64,000 nucleotides of DNA from Mycetocola_A sp015752285 (lineage in GTDB: Bacteria; Actinomycetota; Actinomycetes; Actinomycetales; Microbacteriaceae). Shown in pieces: positions 51,988-60,492 of the stretch. Position numbers and translations under genes: made by a program. The stretch spans positions 1 through 64,000 of the forward strand of contig NZ_JADOUY010000008.1 in the NCBI RefSeq assembly GCF_015752285.1. The letters are read 5' to 3'. Within the stretch, counting starts at the first letter, position 1. Every line of letters starts with the position of its first letter. The notes under the pieces were generated by a model. That model searched no databases. It saw only the letters and a program-made list of their open reading frames with translations, and was not told where the DNA came from.

Positions 51988-52809
51988 ATGACGAACCCTC
52001 CGTTCTCGATCGCAGACGACCTTGCACTCGCCCTCAGACTGGCGGATGCCGCCGACGCGATCTCGGTCGACCGATTCCGCTCAACGACGCTGCAGATCTC
52101 CACCAAACCGGATGCAACGCACGTCACGGACGCCGACCTCGCCGTCGAGAAAGTGTTACGCGAGATCCTGGCCGTCGAGCGACCGGATGACGGCATCCTC
52201 GGCGAGGAGTTCGGAACAGCGGGGTCGACGGAACGCCAGTGGATTCTGGATCCGATCGATGGCACCGCCAACTTCCTGCGGGGCGTGCCCAACTGGGCCA
52301 CTCTTATCAGTCTCGCCATCGACGGCCGGCCTGCTGTCGGCGTCGCAGCCGCACCCGCCTTTCGTAAGCGCTGGTGGGCAGCAGACGGGACCGGCGCCTG
52401 GCTGGCCGAAGACGAACAGGAACCCCGCCGCCTGCAGGTCTCCGGCGTCGAGAAGATCACGGATGCCTCCCTCAGCTTCCAGAGCATCGCGCAGTGGGAT
52501 GAGGCCGGCTACCTCGACCGGCTGATCGACCTCTCACGATCGGTGTGGCGCGACCGGGCCTACGGCGACATGTGGTCGTACGGCATGCTCGCTGAGGGGC
52601 TGATCGACATCGTCGCCGAATTCGGTGTGAAGGAGTATGACATCGCTCCGTTTGTCGTCATCGTTCGAGAGGCCGGGGGGCGCTTCTCCGCCGTCGACGG
52701 CCAGGACACCATCGCCGGGCGGAGCGCACTCGCCACCAACGGAGTGCTGCACGATTCGGTGCTTAGCATCCTGGGGCACGGTCCCGCCAGCCTGAGCGAC
52801 CGCGACTGA
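51988..52809 (+). CDS. hisN: Inositol monophosphatase family protein, probable histidinol-phosphatase
   Basis: 273 residues from ATG 51988. Metal-binding motifs of the family are in order: GILGEEFG (motif Glu), WILDPIDGTANFLRGVPNWA (DPIDGT) and VKEYDIAPFVVIVREAGGRF, where the usual WDxAA is replaced by YDIAP. The YDIAP form and the RxWxDAYG-like segment (RDRAYGDMWSYGMLAEG) are those of actinobacterial HisN, which removes phosphate from histidinol phosphate. A broader inositol or fructose-bisphosphate role cannot be excluded. Confidence 0.87.
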   Translation: MTNPPFSIADDLALALRLADAADAISVDRFRSTTLQISTKPDATHVTDADLAVEKVLREILAVERPDDGILGEEFGTAGSTERQWILDPIDGTANFLRGVPNWATLISLAIDGRPAVGVAAAPAFRKRWWAADGTGAWLAEDEQEPRRLQVSGVEKITDASLSFQSIAQWDEAGYLDRLIDLSRSVWRDRAYGDMWSYGMLAEGLIDIVAEFGVKEYDIAPFVVIVREAGGRFSAVDGQDTIAGRSALATNGVLHDSVLSILGHGPASLSDRD

Positions 52810-52827
52810 ATTCACGGCGGCGACCCG

Positions 52828-52833
52828 TACCAT
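52828..52833 (+). promoter_or_regulatory. -10 element TACCAT of the acyltransferase gene (leaderless)
   Basis: TACCAT, six bases (TTCGGT), ATG 52840. Confidence 0.55.
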
Positions 52834-52839
52834 TTCGGT

Positions 52840-53613
52840 ATGAACGCGCGCACCAGGGAACCCGTATACACGACGGCGATCGCGGCCGGGCGGCTGCTGT
52901 TCGGTGCCCTTCGGCTCAAACCGATCGTCACCGGGGCCGAGAATCTTCCGGCGTCCGGCGGTGCCGTGCTTGCGATCACCCATTTCGGCTACATGGACTT
53001 CGCCCTGACCGAGTGGATGGTCTGGCATCGCAACCGGCGTCGCATCCGCTTTCTCGCGAAGAAGGGCGCGTTCGACAAACCGGTCGTCGGCTGGTTGCTG
53101 CGGGGGATGCGACACATCTCGGTCGACATGAAAGCCGGCGGCGAGGCGTACTCTCAGGCAATCGCCGCGCTCGAGGCCGGGGAAATCCTCGGAGTCTTCC
53201 CCGAGGCCGGCGTGAGCGCGTCGTTCACCGTGCGCGAGTTGAAGACCGGCACTGTGCGCATGGCCGCGGAGGCCGGCGTCCCCATCATCCCCGTCGCGGT
53301 CTGGGGCGGGCATCGTCTCCTGACGAAGGGACACAAACCCATCCTCAGCGAGGCGCGTAACGTCCCCGTCCGGTTCGCGATCGGGGCCCCGCTCACGGTC
53401 GGCGCAGACGCCGACGTTCGGGAGACGACAGCAGCACTGCGGCAGACGCTCCAGACGCTTCTCGACGACGCGCAGGCGAGCTACCCGGATGCCGGCACGG
53501 GTGCCTGGTGGCAGCCCGCTCACCTCGGCGGGACCGCCCCCACCCCGGAGGAGGCCGCCGTGATCGAGGCCGAGCGCCAGCGGCGAAAGGCCGAGGAGGC
53601 AGCGGCACGGTGA
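52840..53613 (+). CDS. 1-acyl-sn-glycerol-3-phosphate acyltransferase family protein (PlsC-like)
   Basis: 257 residues. The catalytic H-x4-D box is in AITHFGYMDFALTEW; the acceptor-binding FPEAGVSASFTVRELKTGT and the PIIPVAVWGGHRLL segment are the later PlsC motifs. It should add the second acyl chain of phosphatidic acid or acylate a related lipid at the membrane. The C-terminus is Glu/Arg/Ala-rich (AAVIEAERQRRKAEEAAAR). Its stop overlaps the next gene's GTG start (GTGA). Confidence 0.9.
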   Translation: MNARTREPVYTTAIAAGRLLFGALRLKPIVTGAENLPASGGAVLAITHFGYMDFALTEWMVWHRNRRRIRFLAKKGAFDKPVVGWLLRGMRHISVDMKAGGEAYSQAIAALEAGEILGVFPEAGVSASFTVRELKTGTVRMAAEAGVPIIPVAVWGGHRLLTKGHKPILSEARNVPVRFAIGAPLTVGADADVRETTAALRQTLQTLLDDAQASYPDAGTGAWWQPAHLGGTAPTPEEAAVIEAERQRRKAEEAAAR

Positions 53614-54362
53614 CGGCGGGCCGCCGCATCAAAAACGCCGTGCTTGCAGTGGTCGCGGTGCTCCTCCTCGTGATCTCCATCGGGGCCGTCTGGGCCCACC
53701 AGGTGATGGCGGGCGAGCGCGACGCAGCGCTCGAGGTCTGGCGGAACGATGCCATCACCGTCACGGACACCGACGTATCCGTGGTTCTGGCGCCGACGAC
53801 CGACGCGACATCGACCGGGCTCGTCTTCGTTCCCGGCGCGAAGGTCGACCCCTATGCCTACCTGTTCAAACTGTCTGGAATCGTCGAGGACGGCGTGACC
53901 GTGGTGATCACCAAGCCGACCCTCAACCTGGCCCTGGTCGATCTGAGGCCGCTCGCGACGTTCACCGACGGTGTCGCACGCGTCGATCAGTGGTTCGTCG
54001 GCGGGCACTCCCTCGGCGGGGTCAGGGCCTGTCAGTACGCCGGCGAACAAGAGACGGTCGGCATCGTGCTGTTTGGGAGCTACTGCGCGACTGACCTGTC
54101 AGACAGCGGGCTCCCCGTGCTGAGCTTCGTCGGCGAGCATGACGGCCTGAGCACGCCCGAGAAGATCGAGGACTCGGCCGTGCTGCTCCCTGATGACGCC
54201 GCCACCGTGCTCGTCCCCGGCGGGAACCATGCCGATTTCGGCGACTACGGCGTGCAGCCGGGCGACGGCGGGTCCGCCACGAGCGACACCGCAGTCCGAG
54301 AGCTCATCACTGCCGAGTTCCGTTCGTGGGCCGCGCCGGTCGTCGGCACTGATCAGCGCTGA
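53610..54362 (+). CDS. Membrane-anchored alpha/beta hydrolase
   Basis: 250 residues from GTG 53610, coupled to the acyltransferase by a four-base overlap. The N-terminal segment (AVLAVVAVLLLVISIGAVWA) is a signal anchor that puts the enzyme outside the membrane. The hydrolase domain has GLVFVPGAKVDPYAYLF, nucleophile GGHSLGGVRACQYA, the acid in SFVGEHDGLS and the His in VPGGNHADFGDYGVQPGD. The fold and order resemble the extracellular lipase/dienelactone-hydrolase-like family common in actinobacteria. Substrate unknown, perhaps an acylated lipid given its partner. Confidence 0.85.
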   Translation: MTAGRRIKNAVLAVVAVLLLVISIGAVWAHQVMAGERDAALEVWRNDAITVTDTDVSVVLAPTTDATSTGLVFVPGAKVDPYAYLFKLSGIVEDGVTVVITKPTLNLALVDLRPLATFTDGVARVDQWFVGGHSLGGVRACQYAGEQETVGIVLFGSYCATDLSDSGLPVLSFVGEHDGLSTPEKIEDSAVLLPDDAATVLVPGGNHADFGDYGVQPGDGGSATSDTAVRELITAEFRSWAAPVVGTDQR

Positions 54363-54640
54363 GCGGATTCCAGCCGGCCGGGTCCGAACGGAAGCCACGG
54401 TGCCGAGTAGCGCAACGTAGTCGGGTGACCGGGCTCGAGCGTGATCCGTGCGTACCCGAACTTCCAGAGCCGGTTGAAGAGGAACACCGTGACGTCGGTC
54501 GTTCCGACGGAGGACACCTGCCAGGTCCCGGTTCCCCATTGGGCGGGCTGGCCACGGCCGTTGAACACCACCGTCGGTTTCGGATACCAGCCGATGCGTG
54601 GCTTGTGCAGGGTGAGCTCGATGCGTTCACTGTCTGCCAT
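54353..54640 (-). CDS. Small hypothetical protein
   Basis: 95 residues, beta-rich with many aromatic residues (IGWYPKPTVVFNGRGQPAQW, GTGTWQVSSVGTTDVTVFLF, then NRLWKFGYARITL). It looks like a small soluble barrel or sandwich and is intact, but I recognise no family. It overlaps the 3' end of the alpha/beta hydrolase gene by 10 bases on the opposite strand. Confidence 0.65.
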   Translation of the reverse strand: MADSERIELTLHKPRIGWYPKPTVVFNGRGQPAQWGTGTWQVSSVGTTDVTVFLFNRLWKFGYARITLEPGHPTTLRYSAPWLPFGPGRLESAQR

Positions 54641-54671
54641 GCATCCCAGCTAACCATGAATCCGCAACGCA

Positions 54672-54699
54672 GAAAGGCCGCCCTTCCGGGCGGCCTTTC
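54672..54699 (-). terminator. Terminator of the tmRNA gene
   Basis: GAAAGGCCGCCC and GGGCGGCCTTTC form a perfect 12-bp stem around TTCC, 30 bases past the tmRNA 3' end. Confidence 0.85.
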
Positions 54700-54728
54700 G
54701 TCGTTCACGTTGCGTGATCAACAACCGA

Positions 54729-55104
54729 TGGTGGAGATGCGGGGAATTGAACCCCGGTCCACTGCTGTGGTCATGTGCCTTCTACGGGTGTATCCAGTGA
54801 AGACGTTCTACTCGGCTCCGGAATTTGCCACTGGCACCTAATCCGACAAGCCCAGCCTCAGTTGAAGTCCCTCTACGCCCTGAGACGAAACGTAGAAGCA
54901 ATCTCTCTAAATGGCGCCAGGGTCCGGGTAGAGAGCATTCCCGGCCTGACGGACTTCTTTAGTGCGCTCGCTTAGGCAGCGAGGGCGAAGTCAGTGCGCT
55001 TTGAATTGGCACTTATTGTTTTCCAGAGATCGTTTACGAGATAACCCTGGATCCTCGACCCGCTTCTCACAGTTGCGCAGGCAGTGTCGAAACCGATCAT
55101 CCCC
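54729..55104 (-). ncRNA. ssrA: Transfer-messenger RNA (tmRNA)
   Basis: 376 bases on the minus strand. The 5' GGGGATG pairs with CATCTCC at the 3' end, followed by A and encoded CCA (54729-54731). The T-arm GGGGTTCAATTCCCC-like sequence is intact. The tag frame at 54972-55010 reads ANSKRTDFALAA and stop; the ALAA end is recognised by ClpXP-type proteases. It rescues stalled ribosomes with SmpB, whose gene is 1.6 kb away. The actinobacterial tag ends in LAA as expected. Confidence 0.96.
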
Positions 55105-55255
55105 ATGCACACTCCGAGGAGTGGATTGCTGGTCACGCGCTGTTGAATTACCAAACCGGTTTCCCGGCATCCGGGCCATTCGACCCAGCTTTTCAGTATA
55201 CGCGTCTGCGAAGCCCACCGCCATGCGCTGCCTGTTCCGACGGGGTCTTCACAGG

Positions 55256-55261
55256 TACAGT
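55256..55261 (+). promoter_or_regulatory. -10 element TACAGT of the SIMPL gene (leaderless)
   Basis: TACAGT, six bases (TCGAAC), ATG 55268. Confidence 0.6.
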
Positions 55262-55267
55262 TCGAAC

Positions 55268-55936
55268 ATGGCCCACCACTCCGAACAGTCGACCGTCGTT
55301 CTCTCCCTGCGCGGGGAGGCCGTCGCTGAGTCCGCTCCTGAGCGGGCGACCGCGACCCTCGTCATCGCGGTGGACGGCCCCGACCGTTCCGAGGTCCGCG
55401 CGCGCTCCACCCGGGCCATCGCGGAATGCATCGACTCCGTCACCCGACTGCACGACACCGTCGCCGGTCCCGTCGTCGACTGGACCAGCGACGACCTGCA
55501 GGTGTGGGCGGAACGGCCGTGGAGCAACGACGGCACCCAACTCCCCCTCGTGTTCCATTCCCGTGCGACCCTTGCCGTCACCTTCACCGATTTCATCCGT
55601 CTCAGCCTGTGGCTCGATGAGACCGCCGACCGCAACGACGTGTCAGTCGGCGGTGTGGCCTGGGCGATCACCGATCTCACGCGTCGCGAACTGGAGGCGC
55701 GCGCCCAGCGGGATGCCGTCGCGCACGCTCTCGACAAGGCATCCGTTTACGCCTCATCACTCGGCCTGGTTACGGTGACGCCTGTCACGCTCTCGGAGCC
55801 GTCGGCAGCAGCGCGGCCATTCGGTCAGGACGACACTCGGATGTTCGCGACGGCGGCGGGAACACCCTCAGATTTCGCCCCGTCCCCGATCCGCGTGTCG
55901 GTGGAAATCGACGTGACGTTCGCCGCCACCCCCTGA
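55268..55936 (+). CDS. SIMPL (DUF541) domain protein
   Basis: 222 residues. The pattern is that of SIMPL/DUF541: an N-terminal strand VVLSLRGEAVAESAPERATA, a repeating VRARSTRAIAECIDSVTRLH helix, the FTDFIRLSLWLDETADRNDV midsection, and LTRRELEARAQRDAVAHALD with KASVYASSLGLVTVTPV. These proteins form oligomeric rings in some species, but function is unclear. There is no signal peptide, unlike many DUF541 proteins, so it is probably cytoplasmic. Confidence 0.82.
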   Translation: MAHHSEQSTVVLSLRGEAVAESAPERATATLVIAVDGPDRSEVRARSTRAIAECIDSVTRLHDTVAGPVVDWTSDDLQVWAERPWSNDGTQLPLVFHSRATLAVTFTDFIRLSLWLDETADRNDVSVGGVAWAITDLTRRELEARAQRDAVAHALDKASVYASSLGLVTVTPVTLSEPSAAARPFGQDDTRMFATAAGTPSDFAPSPIRVSVEIDVTFAATP

Positions 55937-55954
55937 CCCGTCATCCCTGACCCG

Positions 55955-56689
55955 TCACCCGCGGTCAACGAGAGAAGCAGACAACAACTCCAGATCGTGA
56001 AGACTCAAACCCGAGCGCAACAGGTACTGCCGAACCGACCCATACTCCTCGTCGATCTCGTCGAGAACCGTATCGAGTACGTGTCCGGGGCTCCCGCCCA
56101 TGAGCGTCCGTAATTCCGGTGTCTCCACTCCGCCGTGTTCGACGATGAGTGCGATCATCCACTCGAGCCATTCGCCGCGCAGGTTGGCCTCTGAACGGGC
56201 GTAGTCCTCGACGACGATGGTACGGTCCACGCCGACGGCGAGCAGCGCGAGGGCGACGACGATGCCCGTGCGATCCTTGCCCGCCGTGCAGTGGACGAGT
56301 ACACCGGCGTCTGCGGTCGCGATCTCACGCAGTACCCGGATGACGACGCCGGAGTGCTGGGTCACGATCTTGCTGTAGAGGGCGGGAAGGCTGACGGCCG
56401 CCTCGCCCTGCGATGCCCCCGAGCCTTCGAACACCGGCAGACGCACGACGGCGACGTCGAGCCCGTCGAGATCGTCCGGCATGATCCGGGCTTCGAACTC
56501 GTCGCGAAGATCGACGACGACTCCGACTCCGAGCTCACGGAGGTGGCGTTTACCGTCCGGCCCGAGCCGGTGAAGTCCGTCGGATCGCAGCAGCCGTCCG
56601 GAGCGCACGCGACCGTCCACTGTGGGGTACCCGCCCACATCACGCAGGTTATAGGTCCCGTTCACGGCGATCCGTGGCACAGTGCTCAT
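55955..56689 (-). CDS. Tyrosine (PTP-type) protein phosphatase
   Basis: 244 residues. The phosphate-binding loop is VLVHCTAGKDRTGIVVALAL with the nucleophile Cys, and the general-acid region lies earlier in a DEFEARIMPDDLDGL segment. NGTYNLRDVGGYPTVDGRVR with SGRLLRSDGLHRL is the usual start of the bacterial Tyr/Ser phosphatase family (PtpB/LipA-like, able to act on phosphoinositides as well). Its start overlaps the smpB stop by four bases, so it is probably cotranscribed with smpB. Confidence 0.9.
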   Translation of the reverse strand: MSTVPRIAVNGTYNLRDVGGYPTVDGRVRSGRLLRSDGLHRLGPDGKRHLRELGVGVVVDLRDEFEARIMPDDLDGLDVAVVRLPVFEGSGASQGEAAVSLPALYSKIVTQHSGVVIRVLREIATADAGVLVHCTAGKDRTGIVVALALLAVGVDRTIVVEDYARSEANLRGEWLEWMIALIVEHGGVETPELRTLMGGSPGHVLDTVLDEIDEEYGSVRQYLLRSGLSLHDLELLSASLVDRG

Positions 56690-57162
56690 TCGCCCAGGTG
56701 GTTCTTCGCCGACATGGCGCGGGCAGCCTCACGTGTCGCTTCGCGTTCGCGCAGGGTCTGCCGTTTGTCGTACTCACGTTTACCCTTGGCGATGGCGATC
56801 TCGACCTTGGCCCTGCCGTCGCTGAAGTACAGCTTCAGAGGGATGATGGTGTACCCGCCCGGCGCGACCTTGTGGCTGATCTTGAGGATCTGCGCTTTGT
56901 GCAGCAGCAGTTTGCGTTTGCGGCGAGGCGGGTGATTGTTCCAGGTGGCGCCGGTGTACTCGGGAATGTGCACGGCGTCGAGCCAGGCTTCGCCTCCTTC
57001 GATGAAGGCGTAGCCGTCGACGAGCGACGCCCGGCCGGCGCGCAGCGATTTGACCTCGGAGCCGCTCAGCACGAGTCCTGCTTCAAAGGTGTCTTCGATC
57101 AGGTAGTCGTGGCGCGCTTTGCGATTGGTGGCCACGACATTTTGGCCACGTTCTCTTGGCAA
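56686..57162 (-). CDS. smpB: SsrA-binding protein
   Basis: 158 residues from TTG 57162; an in-frame ATG at 57192 would add ten residues without homology, and GGAG lies in front of the TTG. NRKARHDYLIEDTFEAGLVL, GSEVKSLRAGRASLVDGYAF, and HDYLI-to-RKRKLLLHKAQI features are those of SmpB; the C-terminal basic tail KGKREYDKRQTLREREATRE enters the mRNA path. It binds tmRNA for trans-translation. ftsX follows upstream on the same strand after 83 bases or more. Confidence 0.96.
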   Translation of the reverse strand: MPRERGQNVVATNRKARHDYLIEDTFEAGLVLSGSEVKSLRAGRASLVDGYAFIEGGEAWLDAVHIPEYTGATWNNHPPRRKRKLLLHKAQILKISHKVAPGGYTIIPLKLYFSDGRAKVEIAIAKGKREYDKRQTLREREATREAARAMSAKNHLGE

Positions 57163-57275
57163 CGGTTTGCTCCGACGGTCGGTGTGCGGCATCGAGCCGC
57201 GAGGGATCTGCCACGCCGGTCGCGCGACAGCCCATCAGTCTAACAACAGGACGGATGCCGCGCGGCCGGCTCCCG

Positions 57276-58190
57276 CTAGATCTTCAGATAGCGCTTGATC
57301 GCGAAGTTCGCGGACAACGCGGCGAGCAGCATGCCGAGCAGGATGAGCACCGGCACGACGATGAACGCGTCTGCGACGCCGACGAAGCTGACGAACGGCA
57401 TCCGCGGTGCCAGGTATCCCGCGATGAAGTAGTGCACGATGCCGACGACCGCCGCCCCGGCGAGCACGGACCCGATCACCGCGGAGAACACACCCTCGAG
57501 GATGAACGGCGTCTGGATGAACCTGTTCGATGCTCCGACCAGTCTCATGATGCCGATTTCCTTGCGCCTGGAGTACGCAGACAGGCGGATCGTCGTTGCG
57601 ATGAGGAGCACGGCGGCGACAAGCATCAGCCCGGCAATGCCGATGGCCGTGTAGCTGGCCACGTTGAGTACCTGGAAGATGGCGTCGAGGTATTGGCGCT
57701 GGTCGGTGACCTCTTCGACGCCGGCCGTGCTGGAGAAGGCCTCGACGAGCACCTCCGACTGCGATGGGTCCTTGAGGTTGACCCAGAAGGTCTCGTTCAG
57801 CTGTTCAGGAACGACGAGCGCTGCGAGGTCGTTGCCTTCGAACTGCTGCTGGAAGTTCTCGTAGGCGAGTTGGTGGTCCTCGAAGTAGAACTCGTCGATG
57901 AACGGGGCAAGGGTTTCCCCTTCGAGCTGTTCGGTGACACTCGCCTTCTGGTCGTCGGTCGCAGCCCCTCCCGCGCAGTTCTCGGTCGCTGAATCGGCGG
58001 TGCACAGGTAGACGGCCACCTGTGCGCGGTCGTACCAGTAGTTCTTCATCTGGCCGATCTGCATCTGCAGCAGCGCGGCTGTGCCGACGAAGGTCAGGGA
58101 GATGAAGGTGACGAGGATGACCGAAATCACCATCGAGACATTGCGGCGCAGGCCAGTCGTGGCTTCCTGCCAGATCAGTGAAAGCCTCAT
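57276..58190 (-). CDS. ftsX: Cell division protein FtsX
   Basis: 304 residues with one N-terminal membrane segment (SMVISVILVTFISLTFVGTA), a large extracellular loop containing Cys-X-Asp and acidic residues, and three C-terminal segments (TAIGIAGLMLVAAVLLIATT, SAVIGSVLAGAAVVGIVHYF, DAFIVVPVLILLGMLLAALS). KEIGIMRLVGASNRFIQTPF is the conserved cytoplasmic loop. With FtsE it forms an ABC-like complex that activates peptidoglycan hydrolases such as RipC. The ATG overlaps the ftsE stop by four bases. Confidence 0.96.
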   Translation of the reverse strand: MRLSLIWQEATTGLRRNVSMVISVILVTFISLTFVGTAALLQMQIGQMKNYWYDRAQVAVYLCTADSATENCAGGAATDDQKASVTEQLEGETLAPFIDEFYFEDHQLAYENFQQQFEGNDLAALVVPEQLNETFWVNLKDPSQSEVLVEAFSSTAGVEEVTDQRQYLDAIFQVLNVASYTAIGIAGLMLVAAVLLIATTIRLSAYSRRKEIGIMRLVGASNRFIQTPFILEGVFSAVIGSVLAGAAVVGIVHYFIAGYLAPRMPFVSFVGVADAFIVVPVLILLGMLLAALSANFAIKRYLKI

Positions 58191-59233
58191 TTGACGGGCC
58201 CCACGCTCTGCTCGTCGTCAGTATCCGGGTCATCGGCGGCTCGCAGCCCGAGACGCTCGGCCAGCGACAGGTGATCGGTGACGGCGCTGAGGTCCTGCGG
58301 TTCTGAGCGCGGCAGGTTGACGGCTCCCGTTGCCGCTGCCGGCGCGATGCGGTCGGTCTCACCCGTCTCCGTTCGTGACGGAACCATGCGGCGCGGAGTC
58401 GGCACGGGCTCGTGCACGGGCGTGTTGATCAAGATCTGGTGTGCCTCGGTTTCGGCATCGGCCTGCGCAGTCGCTTCGGCGACTTCGCGGCGTGCGGCCT
58501 GGGCGGACTGGCCCTTCGCAACGGCGGGTTTCAACTCGGGCACGACTCCGGTCGTGCCGTACCCGCCCTCGAGCTCGTCGCGTACGATGACGCCGTCGAC
58601 GAGTTCGATCACCCGGCGCTGCATCTTGTCGACGATGCCAGCCTCGTGGGTGGCCATGAGCACGGTGGTTCCTCCGGCATTGATGCGCTCGAGGATCTGC
58701 ATGATGCCGGCACTGGTCGCCGGGTCGAGGTTTCCGGTCGGCTCGTCCGCGAGCAGGATCTGCGGCTTGTTCACGACGGCCCTGGCGATCGCTACGCGCT
58801 GCTGCTCGCCACCGGATAGTTCATGCGGCAAACGGTCGCCCTTGTTCTCGAGGCCCACCATCTTGAGCACGTCGGGCACGGCTTCCTGCACGTACCCGCG
58901 CGACTTACCGATGACCTGGAGCGTGAACGCCACGTTCTGGAAGACCGTCTTGTTAGGAAGCAGGCGGAAATCCTGGAATACGACGCCGAGATTGCGCCGG
59001 AAGTACGGGATCTTGCGGCTCGAGATCGACCCGAGGTCGTTTCCGAGAACAAAGATCGACCCATTCGACGGCTTTTCCTCCTTGAGGATCAGCCGCAGAC
59101 AGCTCGACTTCCCGGAACCGGATGCACCGACGAGGAAGACGAACTCCCCCCTGGCGATCTCCAGATCCATCTCGTGGATTGCCGGTCGCTTGGTGCCGGA
59201 GTATTTCTTCGTGACGTTCTCAAACCGAATCAT
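58187..59233 (-). CDS. ftsE: Cell division ATP-binding protein FtsE with a long C-terminal extension
   Basis: 348 residues. The ABC core occupies 1-225: Walker A is GASGSGKSS, the signature is LSGGEQQRVAIARAVVNKPQ, Walker B is ILLADEPTGNLDP. Typical FtsE is about 229 residues. Here 120 further residues follow, rich in Ala, Glu, Pro and Thr (AQAARREVAEATAQADAETE, VHEPVPTPRRMVPSRTETGE) with an acidic end DPDTDDEQSVGPVK; they look disordered and may link FtsEX to other partners. TAGGCT lies nine bases before the ATG. Confidence 0.95.
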   Translation of the reverse strand: MIRFENVTKKYSGTKRPAIHEMDLEIARGEFVFLVGASGSGKSSCLRLILKEEKPSNGSIFVLGNDLGSISSRKIPYFRRNLGVVFQDFRLLPNKTVFQNVAFTLQVIGKSRGYVQEAVPDVLKMVGLENKGDRLPHELSGGEQQRVAIARAVVNKPQILLADEPTGNLDPATSAGIMQILERINAGGTTVLMATHEAGIVDKMQRRVIELVDGVIVRDELEGGYGTTGVVPELKPAVAKGQSAQAARREVAEATAQADAETEAHQILINTPVHEPVPTPRRMVPSRTETGETDRIAPAAATGAVNLPRSEPQDLSAVTDHLSLAERLGLRAADDPDTDDEQSVGPVK

Positions 59234-59242
59234 GACGATTCG

Positions 59243-59248
59243 AGCCTA
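59243..59248 (-). promoter_or_regulatory. -10 element TAGGCT of ftsE (near-leaderless)
   Basis: TAGGCT, nine bases, ATG 59233 on the minus strand. Confidence 0.5.
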
Positions 59249-59308
59249 GGCAGGCTTTGGCGCGTTCCGGGCGTGACACGCCTATGCCCGCCGTGTTGGC
59301 GGAGAGGC

Positions 59309-60418
59309 TCAGTCCTCCGCCGGCTGTTTGCGCCAGCGGATGCCGGCGGAGATGAATCCGTCGATGTCGCCGTCGAACACGTTCTGCGGGTTGTTGACCT
59401 CGTGCTCCGTGCGCAGGTCCTTGACCATCTGGTACGGCGCGAGGACGTAGGAGCGCATCTGGTCGCCCCAGCTCGCCGTGATGTTGCCCGCAAGCTCCTT
59501 CTTCTTCGCGTTCTCCTGCTCGCGCTGCACCAGCAGAAGACGGGACTTCAGCACCCGCATCGCCGCTGCACGGTTCTGGATCTGGCTCTTCTCGTTCTGG
59601 CAGCTCACCACGATGCCTGTGGGCAGGTGGGTGATGCGCACGGCGGAGTCAGTCGTGTTGACCGACTGGCCGCCGGGGCCTGACGAGCGGAACACGTCGA
59701 TGCGGATGTCGTTGTCGGGGATGTCGACTTCTTCGGTCTCGGCCATCAGCGGAACGACTTCGACGGCCGCGAAGCTCGTCTGGCGCTTGCCGGCCGAGTT
59801 GAACGGGCTCATGCGCACCAGTCGGTGGGTTCCGGCTTCGACGCTGAGCGTTCCGAAGGCGTACGGGGAGTCGATTTCGAAGGTTGCGGACTTGATGCCG
59901 GCTTCTTCGGCGTAGCTCGTGTCGAGCACGGTGGCCTTGTATTTGTGCTGTTCCGCCCAGCGCAGGTACATCCGGAAGAGCATGTCGGCGAAATCGGCGG
60001 CGTCGACGCCACCCGCTCCAGCCCGGATTGTGACGACGGCGGGAAGCGGGTCATATTCGCCGTTGAGGAGGGTCTGCACCTCGAGGTCGCCGATCTGCTT
60101 CTGCAGGTCGACGAGTTCGCTGCGTGCTTCGGTCGCTGACTCTTCGTCACCTTCGGCGATGGCGAGACCGACGAGGACCTCGAGATCGTCAAGCTGGTTC
60201 TCGATCGCGGTGATCCGAGCAAGCTCGGACTGCCGATGGCTGAGCGCGCTCGTGATCTTCTGCGCCTTGTCGGTGTCGTCCCAGAGATCGGGGACACCCG
60301 CCTGTTCGCTGAGGTCGACGATGTCGGCGCGCAGCCGGTCAAGGTCGACGACTTGCCGGATGTCGGCGAAAGTGGTGCGGAGAGCGGCGATCTGGTCGTT
60401 CAGGTCTAGATCTAACAT
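59309..60418 (-). CDS. prfB: Peptide chain release factor 2
   Basis: 369 residues in a single frame. The UGA/UAA-recognising tripeptide SPF is in RMSPFNSAGKRQTSFA, and the catalytic GGQ is in SSGPGGQSVNTTDSAVRITH. Unlike in most bacteria there is no programmed +1 frameshift and no internal UGA after codon 25, as is usual for actinobacteria, so RF2 is not autoregulated that way. A TAGGCT box nine bases upstream of the ATG suggests a leaderless or near-leaderless mRNA. It is divergent from an MFS gene. Confidence 0.97.
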   Translation of the reverse strand: MLDLDLNDQIAALRTTFADIRQVVDLDRLRADIVDLSEQAGVPDLWDDTDKAQKITSALSHRQSELARITAIENQLDDLEVLVGLAIAEGDEESATEARSELVDLQKQIGDLEVQTLLNGEYDPLPAVVTIRAGAGGVDAADFADMLFRMYLRWAEQHKYKATVLDTSYAEEAGIKSATFEIDSPYAFGTLSVEAGTHRLVRMSPFNSAGKRQTSFAAVEVVPLMAETEEVDIPDNDIRIDVFRSSGPGGQSVNTTDSAVRITHLPTGIVVSCQNEKSQIQNRAAAMRVLKSRLLLVQREQENAKKKELAGNITASWGDQMRSYVLAPYQMVKDLRTEHEVNNPQNVFDGDIDGFISAGIRWRKQPAED

Positions 60419-60427
60419 GTCGGCTCC

Positions 60428-60433
60428 AGCCTA
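60428..60433 (-). promoter_or_regulatory. -10 element TAGGCT of prfB
   Basis: TAGGCT, nine bases, ATG 60418. Confidence 0.5.
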
Positions 60434-60477
60434 CCTTCCAGCGCGACCCCGCGGTCAGGCACGCGAACCGCCAGACA

Positions 60478-60483
60478 TAGACT
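60478..60483 (+). promoter_or_regulatory. -10 element TAGACT of the MFS gene at 60493
   Basis: TAGACT, nine bases (CGAAGCACG), ATG 60493. Confidence 0.5.
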
Positions 60484-60492
60484 CGAAGCACG

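Noticed and set aside
54962..55267. Upstream extension of the SIMPL gene into the tmRNA
   Set aside because: The frame would start inside ssrA; the leaderless promoter at 55256 places the start at 55268.
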